Notes: generated by a model from the letters alone, not told the origin. A stretch of DNA of 14,164 nucleotides from Trachelipus rathkii (GCA_015478945.1 JABUQX010032636.1:22501-36664), one strand, 5' to 3'; shown: positions 1 through 8,238, counted from the first letter of the stretch. Made by a program: numbers and translations.

Positions 1-104
1 ATATATAGATTATATATATATATTATATATATAATATATTTATATTATATTATATTATATATAGATATTATATATCATATATATATATATATAATAAAAT
101 ATAA
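1..104. repeat. (TA)n-rich array
   Basis: Almost pure alternating A/T with occasional TT or AA interruptions. It runs off the left edge of the window and ends where the first unique block begins. Confidence 0.9.
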
Positions 105-296
105 GGAACAAAAACTTTTCCGCTTTAATAGGATGTTAACCGATATATATGCGAACGAGCGATGTAATCGATTTTTTTTTCGATTATTTCTAGGCAATAT
201 AGAGCGACAAAGTTTGCCAATAAGTTTTTTTTATTTTTTTAAAACTAAAGGAATACCCAAGATTAACGCAAAGATGCAAAGAGTCGGGTCTCTCGG

Positions 297-355
297 CCTC
301 AGCGGGGACGACGGGGGGACTTCGTCCCCACCTCTGTCCCACCGTCGGCTTGAGG
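297..355. other. GC-rich hairpin core
   Basis: Three nested or competing inverted repeats are visible: cctca (297-301) with tgagg (351-355), cgacgg (309-314) with ccgtcg (342-347), and ggggacga (304-311) with tcgtcccc (322-329). The GC content is sharply higher than in the flanks. It lies at the middle of the fold-back block 113-561. Confidence 0.65.
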
Positions 356-520
356 AAAAATAAAATAAATAAAAACAAAAATGAAAACAAAATTAAACAT
401 ATAAAAATGGAAATCAAAACTACAAAGCAACATGTGGCAACTTTTTCTCTTCTTCTATTGGAGTTTAAGTTAACACGTCACAGTGTATGGTTAGACGATT
501 AGGGTTCAGCGATATTTCGA

Positions 521-543
521 TATGTAACATTTTTATGTAACAT
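521..543. repeat. Short direct repeat (10 bp x 2)
   Basis: The 10-mer tatgtaacat occurs at 521-530 and again at 534-543, separated by ttt. It lies just inside the right arm of the 113-561 fold-back block. Confidence 0.8.
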
Positions 544-561
544 CCTTTTAAAGGGAAATGT

Positions 562-579
562 AATATATATATAATATAT

Positions 580-656
<77 letters not shown>
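562..656. repeat. (TA)n array
   Basis: A long, nearly uninterrupted TA dinucleotide tract directly follows the right end of the first fold-back block. Confidence 0.95.
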
Positions 657-659
<3 letters not shown>

Positions 660-985
660 TTGATATTGTTATAGATATAATACAATAAAAAAAATCGGAT
701 CAGTATACTTACAAAGTTTATATGCGTCGCATGTGTTAAGTGAACTTGCAGCGCAAAGTTTAGAAATAAATGTAAGTGATTTGTTTTTCATATATGCAAA
801 AGGATTGGAGGTTTCCTAGGTTTTTAAAACTTTCAACTAATTTTTGCAACAAAAGAGAATGTGAGAAATGTTTTTAAAGATGTTCAATAGCAGAGTGGAG
901 AAAAATTTAATTTTACTGCAATATGCATAGTTGGTACTAAAAAGGTATACAGTTTACACTATCCATGAATTGTAAGTACTTCTAT
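657..985. other. Unique AT-rich block, possible degenerate palindrome
   Basis: No gene or RNA is recognisable. Collinear short inverted matches lie around the middle of the block: acttacaa (707-714) with ttgtaagt (970-977), ttgcag (746-751) with ctgcaa (916-921), and tgcaaaa (797-803) with ttttgca (841-847). The self-complementary cctagg (817-822) lies near the midpoint. This could be a heavily decayed fold-back element, but each match is short and AT-rich sequence produces such matches by chance. Confidence 0.3.
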
Positions 986-1075
986 ATTATTATATATATA
1001 TATTATATATATATATATATATTATAATATATATATATCTGATATATATTACTATATATATACTATATATCTATC
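986..1075. repeat. (TA)n-rich array
   Basis: An interrupted TA dinucleotide tract separates two unique blocks. Confidence 0.9.
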
Positions 1076-1098
1076 AGTTAAAAATGAGGCTATTTTAC

Positions 1099-1144
1099 GG
1101 CACAGTGGATAGTAAAGTTAGGGCTAACTTTACTCGGCACAGTG
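1099..1144. repeat. Perfect 11-bp palindrome bracketed by 9-bp direct repeats
   Basis: agtaaagttag (1111-1121) and ctaactttact (1124-1134) are perfect reverse complements separated by gg. The copies of ggcacagtg at 1099-1107 and 1136-1144 flank this hairpin as direct repeats. An arm pair inside a short direct repeat could be the scar of a small insertion, or a cruciform-forming site. Confidence 0.85.
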
Positions 1145-1400
1145 AGTCAACGATCCCCTAAAATGGAGTTTACCTTTTACGGGGCTTTTCGACGATGGGG
1201 ACGAGGGGGGAAGTTTCCATACGCCCGAGGGGAAGGTGGGAGGACCCCCATGCGACACCACAAAGACAAAGAGCGGGGGTCCGGAGACCATCCCCGGAGG
1301 GGGATAAGTCCCCGCTTAGTCACTCGAGGCGAGAGCCCACTATCCGACATCGGGGCGGACTACCCCGTGGGTATTGCGTTAGTGTATCCCTGAAAAATAC

Positions 1401-1437
1401 AATAAATCCCAAAATGAGTACTTTTGGGACATTTATT
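1401..1437. other. Hairpin with 8-bp perfect stem
   Basis: tcccaaaa (1407-1414) pairs with ttttggga (1422-1429) across a 7-base loop. A further ataaat/atttat pairing is possible outside it with a small bulge. The tttgggacattt part recurs as a direct copy near 1478-1490. It is followed by only 4 T before mixed sequence and is not a bacterial-type terminator. Confidence 0.65.
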
Positions 1438-1495
1438 CGCAACAATCTATTCGTACTCTATAAATCTCAAAACCATTTGGGACATTTTATTTACT

Positions 1496-1622
1496 ATATA
1501 TATATATTATATATATATTATATTTTATATTATCATAAATATTATAATATATATTTTACTTTAAATATTAAAATATATATTAAATATATATAATATATAT
1601 ATTATATATATATATATATCAT

Positions 1623-1654
<32 letters not shown>

Positions 1655-1680
1655 TATATATATATAATTAATTATACTAT

Positions 1681-1716
<36 letters not shown>

Positions 1717-1800
1717 ATATAATATATATTATATATATATTATAATATATTATATATATATTATATTCTATATATATACGTTATATATAATAATATCAAT
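1496..1800. repeat. (TA)n-rich array, interrupted
   Basis: About 300 bp of TA repeat with TAA/TTA interruptions and no unique sequence of note. Confidence 0.9.
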
Positions 1801-1810
1801 AATAATATAC

Positions 1811-1916
1811 CCGATGTATATCTTATAATCTCGAAATAATATGACAACTACACATGATGTCACAGTTACAGCCTCGGAGACTGTGACGTGTGCGTCTGAC
1901 GTCACGCGGACATCGG
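1811..1916. other. About 106-bp inverted-repeat unit with internal hairpin
   Basis: ccgatgt (1811-1817) is the perfect reverse complement of acatcgg (1910-1916). Inside, gtcacagt (1859-1866) pairs perfectly with actgtgac (1880-1887) over a 13-base loop, with acac/gtgt complementarity further out. The unit has much higher GC than its TA flanks. The size suits a small fold-back element or a pre-miRNA-sized stem, but the outer stem is not continuous, so I claim only the inverted repeats. Confidence 0.55.
1897..1904. promoter_or_regulatory. Consensus CRE-like octamer
   Basis: The octamer tgacgtca is identical to the cAMP-response-element consensus bound by CREB/ATF bZIP proteins. It lies in the inverted-repeat unit at 1811-1916, with no gene nearby. 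Sequence identity is certain; function is doubtful. Confidence 0.2.
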
Positions 1917-1969
1917 AGATATATTTATAGTTAACAGGTTACGGTAAGATATATATAACTAATGCCCAA

Positions 1970-3042
<1,073 letters not shown>

Positions 3043-3092
3043 GTATATATATATATTATATATATATTATATATATTATATTATATATATAG

Positions 3093-3162
<70 letters not shown>
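3043..3162. repeat. (TA)n array
   Basis: TA repeat immediately precedes the left terminus of the 3163-3613 fold-back element. Confidence 0.95.
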
Positions 3163-3167
<5 letters not shown>

Positions 3168-3613
3168 GAGATTAGCATAGTTAGAAGAAATATCGATATT
3201 TTTTCACGATAATCGTTTTTTTTTTTTAAATAGATTTCCTCCCCATGTATGATGACAAAAAAAGCACTGCCAAATCTCTCTCAGATGTAAATATATTCAC
3301 TCTACCTACAAAAAAAATATATGTTTAAATTCGGCTTGGGACCCATTATAGTTTAGGTTAAATAAGTTCTTTGTTAAGTATACACAGTTTTTCTGTGTAT
3401 ACTTAACAAAACTTATCATAGCCTTACAGATTTTTCGAACATAAAAATAAATAATATATGAAAACACCGAAAAATAACGTTCTTTAAATAAGTATGTACT
3501 GTGGCAATTTTTATTAAGAACCTGTGGCAGAGTTGTTTCATACCCATATCTAAACATCGATTACTTTTACAAAAATATCGTTTTTTTTTTTTAACCTACG
3601 CTAATCTCAGCTA
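3163..3613. mobile_element. Fold-back / MITE-like element, about 450 bp
   Basis: The left end tagttgagattagc (3163-3176) is an inverted copy of the right end, which reads tagctgagattagc on the minus strand (3600-3613): 13 of 14 bases. Similarity continues inward: both arms carry an agattagc/ag segment, then T or A runs, then cgatattttt and taatcg in the same order. The exact middle is a perfect 18-bp hairpin (3370-3387 with 3393-3410, loop ttttt), extended by about 7 bp past a 2-base bulge. The whole element is thus a decaying giant palindrome with arms of about 225 and 221 bp. It lies between TA arrays, consistent with a TA target duplication, as in Tc1/mariner-type MITEs. There is no credible ORF; an 83-codon minus-strand frame at 3306-3557 crosses the hairpin and looks accidental. 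It is non-autonomous; superfamily assignment is not possible from sequence alone. Confidence 0.75.
3370..3410. other. Perfect 18-bp hairpin at element centre
   Basis: tttgttaagtatacacag (3370-3387) and its exact reverse complement (3393-3410) flank a 5-base T loop. Outward pairing resumes after a 2-base bulge (aacttat). The RNA would fold into a stem of roughly 25 bp. Confidence 0.9.
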
Positions 3614-3714
3614 TTACATATATATAATATATTATTAATTAATATATATATATTAATATAATATATATCTATATATATATAGTTATATATATATATTATA
3701 TTATATATATTATA
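3614..3714. repeat. (TA)n-rich array
   Basis: Interrupted TA repeat following the right end of the fold-back element. Confidence 0.9.
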
Positions 3715-3747
3715 GAGAGGAGAGAGAGAGAAGAGAGAGAGAGAGAA
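3715..3747. repeat. (GA)n microsatellite
   Basis: About 33 bp of GA repeat with a few interruptions, adjoining the TA array and forming a compound microsatellite. The next 93 bp (3748-3840) is unique sequence without a recognisable feature. Confidence 0.9.
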
Positions 3748-3839
3748 CAAAAGTCCGCAAGGCAACGCCGGGGTTCATCTTACAAATCCTAGGTTAGCAA
3801 TTAGTTTAAGCGTTTCCCGAAAAGTGCAATGCCCGTGAA

Positions 3840-3999
3840 GTATATAATATATATATATATATAATATATATATAATATATATTATATATATATATTATAA
3901 TATTATATTATATATATATATATATATATATTATATTTACAATTATATATATATTTATATAATATATATATAGATATATACTTATATATATATAATATA
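3840..3999. repeat. (TA)n-rich array
   Basis: Interrupted TA repeat immediately left of the 4000-5044 inverted-repeat element. Confidence 0.9.
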
Positions 4000-4000
4000 C

Positions 4001-4140
4001 TGGGTGTTTAGAAATAGGGGGAAAAATTTGGAGGATATTATCTTTATACCATTACAAGTGTTTTGTCTTAAATAAAATTACCTGTAAAAAGTTCTTCATT
4101 TTGTAGGTAAATGAGTTAGGAAGGTGCAGATGTAATATGT
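4001..4140 (+). repeat. Left terminal inverted repeat
   Basis: Begins tgggtgtttagaaatag and continues through the ordered blocks shared with the right arm. Divergence between arms is mostly point changes and 1-3 base indels, so the copy is not recent. Confidence 0.75.
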
Positions 4141-4167
4141 AATATTGGGTGTTATGTTCCGTGATGT

Positions 4168-4351
4168 GGTTATTTTATTATTATTATTATTTTATTATTA
4201 TATTATATTATTTTATTATTATTATATTATATTATTTTATTATTATTATTATTATTATTCATTATTTATTATTATTTAATTATGATTATATTATATTATT
4301 ATATTATTATTTATATTTATTTGTATTATATTATTATTATTAATTAATTAT

Positions 4352-4382
<31 letters not shown>

Positions 4383-4545
4383 TATTATTTTATTATTATA
4401 ATTATTATTCAATATTATTTATTTTATATTTATTATTATTATTATTTATTAATTATTATTAATATTATTTATTATATTTTAATATTATTCATTATTTTAT
4501 TATTATTATTATTTATATTATCTATTGTGATTATTATTATTCTTG
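4168..4545. repeat. (TTA)n / (TAA)n low-complexity region
   Basis: About 380 bp made almost only of ttatta-type trinucleotides with slips to ttaatta and tttatt. The 64-codon plus-strand frame through it is a Tyr/Ile/Leu/Phe shadow of the repeat, not a gene. It probably expanded inside the transposon core. Confidence 0.9.
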
Positions 4546-4889
4546 ATATACTCTTTTATATGATCATCCTTAACAGTTAGTATTACTATTATCATAGTAA
4601 TATTACTAATCAAATAATTATTGTTATTAGGGCATTAATTGTTATTAGTATATTAGGAGTATTATTATGATTCGCATATTTATTGTATTATATTGTATGC
4701 TTGTAACTTCGGATGGTTAAATATTGCTGATACATCTAAAAATCGATTTTATTCATGCTTATTGCCTGATTTATATAGGGTGTACCTCTATCCATCACCT
4801 ATAAGGCGTGCCATATTTGGCCAGCATACCTGTTCTATCGGTTACTAACTTTACGTTGCATCGATTTCCGGGTAGCCAACTGCAATTCG

Positions 4890-5043
4890 ATAAAAAAAAC
4901 CAATTTACATCATCCCTTGCAACCTTTCTAAGCTCATTACCTACTAAATGAAGAACTTTACAAGTAACTTTATTTAAGATAAAACGCTTGTAATGGTACA
5001 TAGATATAACCTCCAAATTTGTCCTCTATTCGTAACCACCCTC
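4890..5043 (-). repeat. Right terminal inverted repeat
   Basis: Minus-strand copy of the left arm, ending gaccaccctc-like on the plus strand (taaccaccctc near 5033-5043). It contains the inverted aatttggagg and taccattacaag blocks. Confidence 0.75.
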
Positions 5044-5044
5044 T

Positions 5045-5095
5045 TATATTATAATATATATTATATATATTATATAATAATATATATTATTTATA
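5045..5095. repeat. (TA)n-rich tract
   Basis: Short TA/TAA tract between the inverted-repeat transposon and the GT-rich region. Confidence 0.85.
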
Positions 5096-5230
5096 TGTTG
5101 TTGTGTGGGGGCGTGGGTGTGTAATGTGAAGGGTGTGGGTGTGTGGTGTGTTTGTGGGGATGTTGATGAGTGTGAACGGGAGGGAAGAGAGAGAGAGAGA
5201 GGGAGAGAGAGAGAGAGAGAGAGATGAAGG
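5096..5230. repeat. GT-rich tract followed by (GA)n microsatellite
   Basis: 5096-5180 is imperfect TG/GGTG repeat, and 5185-5224 is nearly pure GA. The 128- and 166-codon minus-strand frames across this stretch show Ser-Leu runs and His-Thr-Pro runs, the expected translation of CT and CA repeat; they are not genes. Confidence 0.9.
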
Positions 5231-5589
5231 TATAGGAAGATGAGAAGGGAGATTGAGTAGGAGGCACCGCACCGAGAGACAGAGGAGATCGAACCGTAGG
5301 CGGGAGCGCCGAGAGCAGAACGCGCCCCTTCCCCCTGAGCATAGGAGGCCGATCAAGCCGAGAGATGCGGGAGGAGAGAGATACAAAACATGAAAAGAAG
5401 GAAACAAGGAAATAAGTAAAAAAAAAATATAAATAACTAAATAAACAATGCATAAATAAATAACTTTTCGTTTGCACTTGTGCACGAATGTATAAATTCG
5501 TGTAATTAACTTCGATATTTGGACGGATTGAAAAGCTTCCAATTCACATATATTCAAATCTGAATCGTCAGATTTTAATTGCCTCATTT

Positions 5590-5591
<2 letters not shown>
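5231..5591. other. Unique block, GC-rich then AT-rich
   Basis: 5250-5372 is unusually GC-rich for this window and 5373-5591 is AT-rich. No gene is recognisable. The GC-rich part contains a weak tRNA-like promoter pair on the minus strand, listed separately. Confidence 0.4.
5284..5342 (-). promoter_or_regulatory. Possible RNA polymerase III A/B boxes (SINE head candidate)
   Basis: On the minus strand ggttcgatctcc (5284-5295) is close to the pol III B-box consensus GGTTCGANTCC with one extra base. atgctcaggggg (5331-5342) weakly resembles an A box about 48 bp upstream. That spacing is within the range seen in tRNA-derived SINEs. No cloverleaf, poly(A) tail or target duplication could be traced, so this is a hint only. 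Confidence 0.2.
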
Positions 5592-5647
<56 letters not shown>

Positions 5648-5700
5648 TAATATATATATATTTATATATATATAGTGATATTATATATATATATAGTATA

Positions 5701-5738
<38 letters not shown>

Positions 5739-5767
5739 ATATAGTATATTATATATATTATATATAT

Positions 5768-5819
<52 letters not shown>

Positions 5820-5830
5820 ACTATATTATA

Positions 5831-5864
<34 letters not shown>

Positions 5865-5970
5865 TATATATATTTATTATATATATATATATATATATTA
5901 TAATATATATCATATATATAAATATATATATTATATCTATTATATAATAGACTATATTTTATATATATAG
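5592..5970. repeat. (TA)n array, 380 bp
   Basis: One of the longest TA tracts in the window, with scattered TAA/TTA slips. Confidence 0.95.
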
Positions 5971-5989
5971 TTCTCTCTCTCTCTCTCTC
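5971..5989. repeat. (TC)n microsatellite
   Basis: Nine TC units join the TA array to the unique sequence that precedes the retrotransposon. Confidence 0.95.
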
Positions 5990-6073
5990 ACCTACACATT
6001 CCTCTTAAGCTGGAGAAGGCTTTCCTTTATTTAAACTCCATTAACAATATTACAGATAACACTTTCCTTTTAA
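5990..6073. other. Unassigned sequence before the retrotransposon
   Basis: 84 bp of unique sequence between the TC tract and the first recognisable ORF2-like frame. It may be element 5' sequence or host flank; the true 5' end of the element cannot be fixed. Confidence 0.3.
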
Positions 6074-7305
6074 TTAAAAAAAATAGCATCAACACGACTA
6101 GCCTTGGAGAAACCAAGAAGGGAGGCTTCCAAAAATAACATGTTTCCCACCTGGGAATTGACTGCCTCCGGAGGTGGGGCTATCCCCTTCACTGAATTGA
6201 CCACCAGTTCTGATGCAAGGTTTTTTTCTTTAATTTTTTGATTTTCTCTAATTTCTACATTTGTTGAGCATTACTTCTCCACTTCTAAACCTCGTCTCTT
6301 CATCGTAGCTCAAATTCAACGATTTGAGAGACCTGATAGCATATCTTTCTCTGTTTTTCTCAAAGGTGACTTTTGTGCTTATGCCAGTAATGCGCCTGTG
6401 GAACTGAAGGCGCGTTCGTGGCTCTCGACCGAGGGCATCGCGCTCGCATCGCTCGGCCTTTCGGGCGAGCGCCGGCACGACGCCATCTGAACGACTCGAC
6501 TTGTGTTTTGTCGAATTCAGTTCGTCTGTCTACGTGCCGAATTTTCTCCTATGCCTTTATAAAGCTTTCCTGTAAAATTACTACTTAATATCTGATCCAT
6601 ATGATGATTGCTTATGTATATTAATATCACCTAACTTCAAACTTCTTTATGACTATCCTAAATTCTTTGACCATTTAAACTTCAAAATAGAGGACATTCA
6701 CATTCTTGGTGATTTCAACGTTCACCGCCGTCAATGACTTTCCTCTAGTTTCTCAAGATACCGCTGGTGAACTTGTATGCCATTTCTCTATCCTAAATGA
6801 CCTCGAGCAGTTGGTGCGGCTTCCTACTCGTATCCCCGATTGCCTTGGAGATCAACCCAACATTCTAGACTTTTCTTAACTTTCAATCCTTTTTCTTTTT
6901 CTGTTATACTCTTTCCTCATCTGGGTTCCTCCGATCACCTTCTTATCTTTGTATCTTATTCTACCTCTTCAAGTTTCCGGCAGATAGGGGGGAAAGCCAC
7001 CCCCGGACAACGGCAAAGAAACATTTTAGCCGTTTCAGTGCTGCTAATTGGTGGTACTTCTGTTAATTATTGCCCACTGTTTTCAGTGTCTTAGAAGGGT
7101 TCGCCTGGGAGTATGCTCAGGAGAGCATTATCGCCCTAGTCTATTCTCTCTGGAACGAAGGTGTGTATCCTTTTTTTCTTTCCCTTCAACTAAACCCAAG
7201 AAACCATTCCTTAACTCTGCTTTTCCCCATGATATTCCCCCCAGGGGCGCTGCCTTCAGGAAGTACTTCAGTCTTCAAACTCCAGAAATCCAATTTTCTT
7301 TTTGT
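6074..7305 (+). pseudogene. ORF2 N-terminus and endonuclease domain remnant (LINE)
   Basis: An AP-like endonuclease nicks target DNA to prime LINE reverse transcription. The first frame (6074-6490) reads through MFPTWELTASGGGAIPFTEL and later SVF, with only one internal stop (6239-6241). It includes FVEHYFSTSKPRLF, the expected N-terminal strand, where the catalytic Glu position appears to be Gln (AQIQ). After frame changes come DYPKFFDHLNF and ILGDFNVH (6702-6725), with the catalytic Asp and Asn retained. Next is LNDLEQLVRLPTRIPD...GDQPNILD (about 6790-6867), then LGSSDH (6921-6938), which retains the final catalytic Asp-His. A linker segment with STKPKKPFLNSAF and AAFRKYFSLQTPE runs to about 7290, where homology stops. 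About 15 residues expected after DFNVH are missing or scrambled. At least four frameshifts and multiple stops are present, so it cannot be expressed as a functional enzyme. Family assignment rests on motif order. Confidence 0.8.
6146..6178. other. Hairpin and 10-bp palindrome inside ORF2 lead
   Basis: cccacct (6146-6152) pairs with aggtggg (6172-6178), and the self-complementary cctccggagg lies at 6165-6174. It falls within the ASGGGA-encoding stretch of the retroelement, so codon usage alone may explain it. Confidence 0.6.
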
Positions 7306-7499
7306 TGTTTTTTGTTTGTTTTTACAGTTTTCACCACCACTCACGGGCAGAGCCGCATATTCAGGGAGGGGTCTTGCCTGTTAGTTGCACACTCAAGTAA
7401 GTTTTCATGCCCTATAGCAAAAAAAAATAAAATTACCGATGAAGCACAGACCGAGACAGGGCCTTTTTAATAATAAACGTGAGGAAGATATAAATCTAG

Positions 7500-7703
7500 C
7501 AGGGGCGGAAACACAAGGAAAGGAAAAATGCAAAAATATATCGAGAATTCCACAGAACAAGGGTTTTTGACGCCCTCAAGGAAAAAGGATACGCTCTCAA
7601 GGATAAATATGATAGACTAACAAAAAAAAATAAACAGTTGAAAAAGCGAACCAAACCAAAAAAAGACAAAACGCTACATGCGAGACTATCCCAAACCCGC
7701 TGA
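7500..7703 (+). other. Lys-rich open stretch, possible coding relic
   Basis: 67 codons are open between TAG (7497-7499) and TGA (7701-7703), without an ATG. The translation is strongly basic and includes FDALKEKGYALKDKYDRL followed by TKKNKQLKKR, with heptad-like hydrophobic spacing resembling a short coiled coil. The DNA is simply A-rich here, which favours Lys codons, so this could be chance. It is unrecognised and given no function. Its context is inside the insert that splits the LINE. Confidence 0.2.
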
Positions 7704-7799
7704 AAAAGTACCCAATATCCACACAAGAAAAAACATGTAAAAATAACAAACAAACAGACAAAAAAACAAAAAAAAATACCAACCACCAAATTTCTAAGA

Positions 7800-7976
7800 T
7801 AAAAAAAAAAAAAAAAGAGCATAAAACTTGCGCAGACACAGCACCCCTTTGCTACGAGGGCGTCGTAAAAAAGTTGTACGCGAAAAATGAAAATAAAAAA
7901 GAAAAAACAAAAGAAAAAAGAGATAAAAATAAGCAAAAAAAAGAAAAAAAAAGAAAAACACAAAAAAAAAAAAAGT
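7800..7976. repeat. Degenerate A-rich tract
   Basis: Dense A runs broken by single G, C or T (15 or more A at 7801-7815, and 12 A near 7963-7974). On the minus strand this produces Phe-rich frames of 80-155 codons that look like membrane proteins but are poly(T) artefacts. It could be an old poly(A) tail of a retroposed sequence. Confidence 0.8.
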
Positions 7977-8024
7977 AGTAAGGTTACCCTCTAACACCTG
8001 ACCGCTGCAAAAGACCTGCTGTAG

Positions 8025-8237
8025 AAAAAAGAGAAGAAAGCAGTCCATTCATACCACCTTAAATTTAGTATATCTTACATTAATAGAGAAAAGAATTTAA
8101 TCTCACAGATTAATAAGACCTTTCATTGTGAAGATCGCACCACTGTCCAAAAACCGAGCTGTGAAAAACCAAAAGAGTATCCCGGACCACCTCTACACAT
8201 ACCGGACCACAGAATATCCCCCCCCACATACAGGTGA
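8025..8237 (+). other. Open stretch with Cys/Pro-rich end, possible coding relic
   Basis: 70 codons are open from after TAG (8022-8024) to TGA (8235-8237), without an ATG. The second half contains FHCEDRTTVQKPSCEKPKEY and then a Pro-rich stretch, less biased than the surrounding A-rich frames. The frame passes through an 8-C run (8218-8225). There is no family match I can name. It may be a decayed piece of a nested mobile element. Confidence 0.2.
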
Positions 8238-8238
8238 T

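Larger units (their letters stand above)
113..561. mobile_element. Decayed fold-back (MITE-like) element with GC-rich centre
   Basis: The left end (116-138, containing ctttaataggatgtta) is an inverted copy of the right end (538-560, which reads ctttaaaaggatgtta on the minus strand). The 16-base core matches at 15 positions. Further in, the left arm around 208-225 (aaagtttgccaataagtt) matches the minus strand of 427-446 (aaagttgccacatgtt). The midpoint, near 337, falls close to a strong GC-rich hairpin at 297-355. No coding capacity is visible; the short reading frames across it are not protein-like. The block lies between two TA arrays, which fits a transposon inserting at TA. The arms are diverged, so this is an old copy. 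It could also be a chance run of short inverted matches in AT-rich DNA. Confidence 0.5.
1076..1495. other. GC-rich unique block, possible fold-back element
   Basis: This 420-bp island is much richer in G and C than its surroundings, mainly at 1180-1370. It begins near a perfect palindrome bracketed by direct repeats (1099-1144) and ends near a second hairpin (1407-1429). Near the middle, tccgg (1280-1284) pairs with ccgga (1294-1298). Further out, acgggg (1179-1184) pairs with the ccccgt at about 1363-1368, and cgatg (1193-1197) pairs with catcg (1348-1352). Those two outer pairs share a centre near 1273. The open frames here (about 80-130 codons) are rich in R, G, P and H and run into TA repeat, so I do not call a gene. 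A fold-back element is possible but unproven. Confidence 0.35.
4000..5044. mobile_element. Non-autonomous DNA transposon with long terminal inverted repeats
   Basis: The left arm (4001 to about 4140) is a diverged inverted copy of the right arm (about 4890 to 5043). Read inward from each end, both show gggtg, then a tta..aatag segment, then aatttggagg, then taccattacaag, then tcttaaataaa, then gttcttcatttt or gttcttcattta, then gtaggtaa, then gatgtaa, in the same order over about 140 bp. The termini lie next to TA-rich DNA, which fits a TA target duplication. The interior is mostly TTA/TAA low-complexity sequence (4168-4545) plus about 300 bp of unique sequence, with no transposase. A 73-codon minus-strand frame (4795-5016) is an accidental reading of the right arm. 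It is probably a MITE or deletion derivative of a TA-target transposon; the superfamily is unknown. Confidence 0.75.

Noticed and set aside
1142..1593. Overlapping 83- and 132-codon plus-strand frames rich in R, G, P and H
   Set aside because: Two overlapping frames are equally open because the GC-rich island lacks stop codons. There is no motif, and the longer one ends in TA repeat.
1897..1904. CRE octamer as a functional enhancer
   Set aside because: An 8-mer in non-genic repeat DNA with no promoter or gene near; kept only as a low-confidence site.
3748..3840. Possible tRNA fragment from ggggttcatc
   Set aside because: It does not fit the B-box consensus, and no A box or cloverleaf arms are found.
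4149..4343. 64-codon Tyr/Ile/Leu-rich frame
   Set aside because: Translation of TTA/TAA low-complexity repeat.
4795..5016. 73-codon minus-strand frame
   Set aside because: It lies in the right inverted arm of the 4000-5044 element; the matching left arm does not preserve the frame.
5087..5587. 166- and 128-codon minus-strand frames
   Set aside because: Both overlap in different frames and derive mostly from CT and CA repeats with Ser-Leu and His-Thr-Pro runs.
7496..8048. Phe-rich minus-strand frames of 80-155 codons resembling membrane proteins
   Set aside because: Produced by the A-rich plus strand; there is no ordered transmembrane pattern beyond poly-Phe and no start context.
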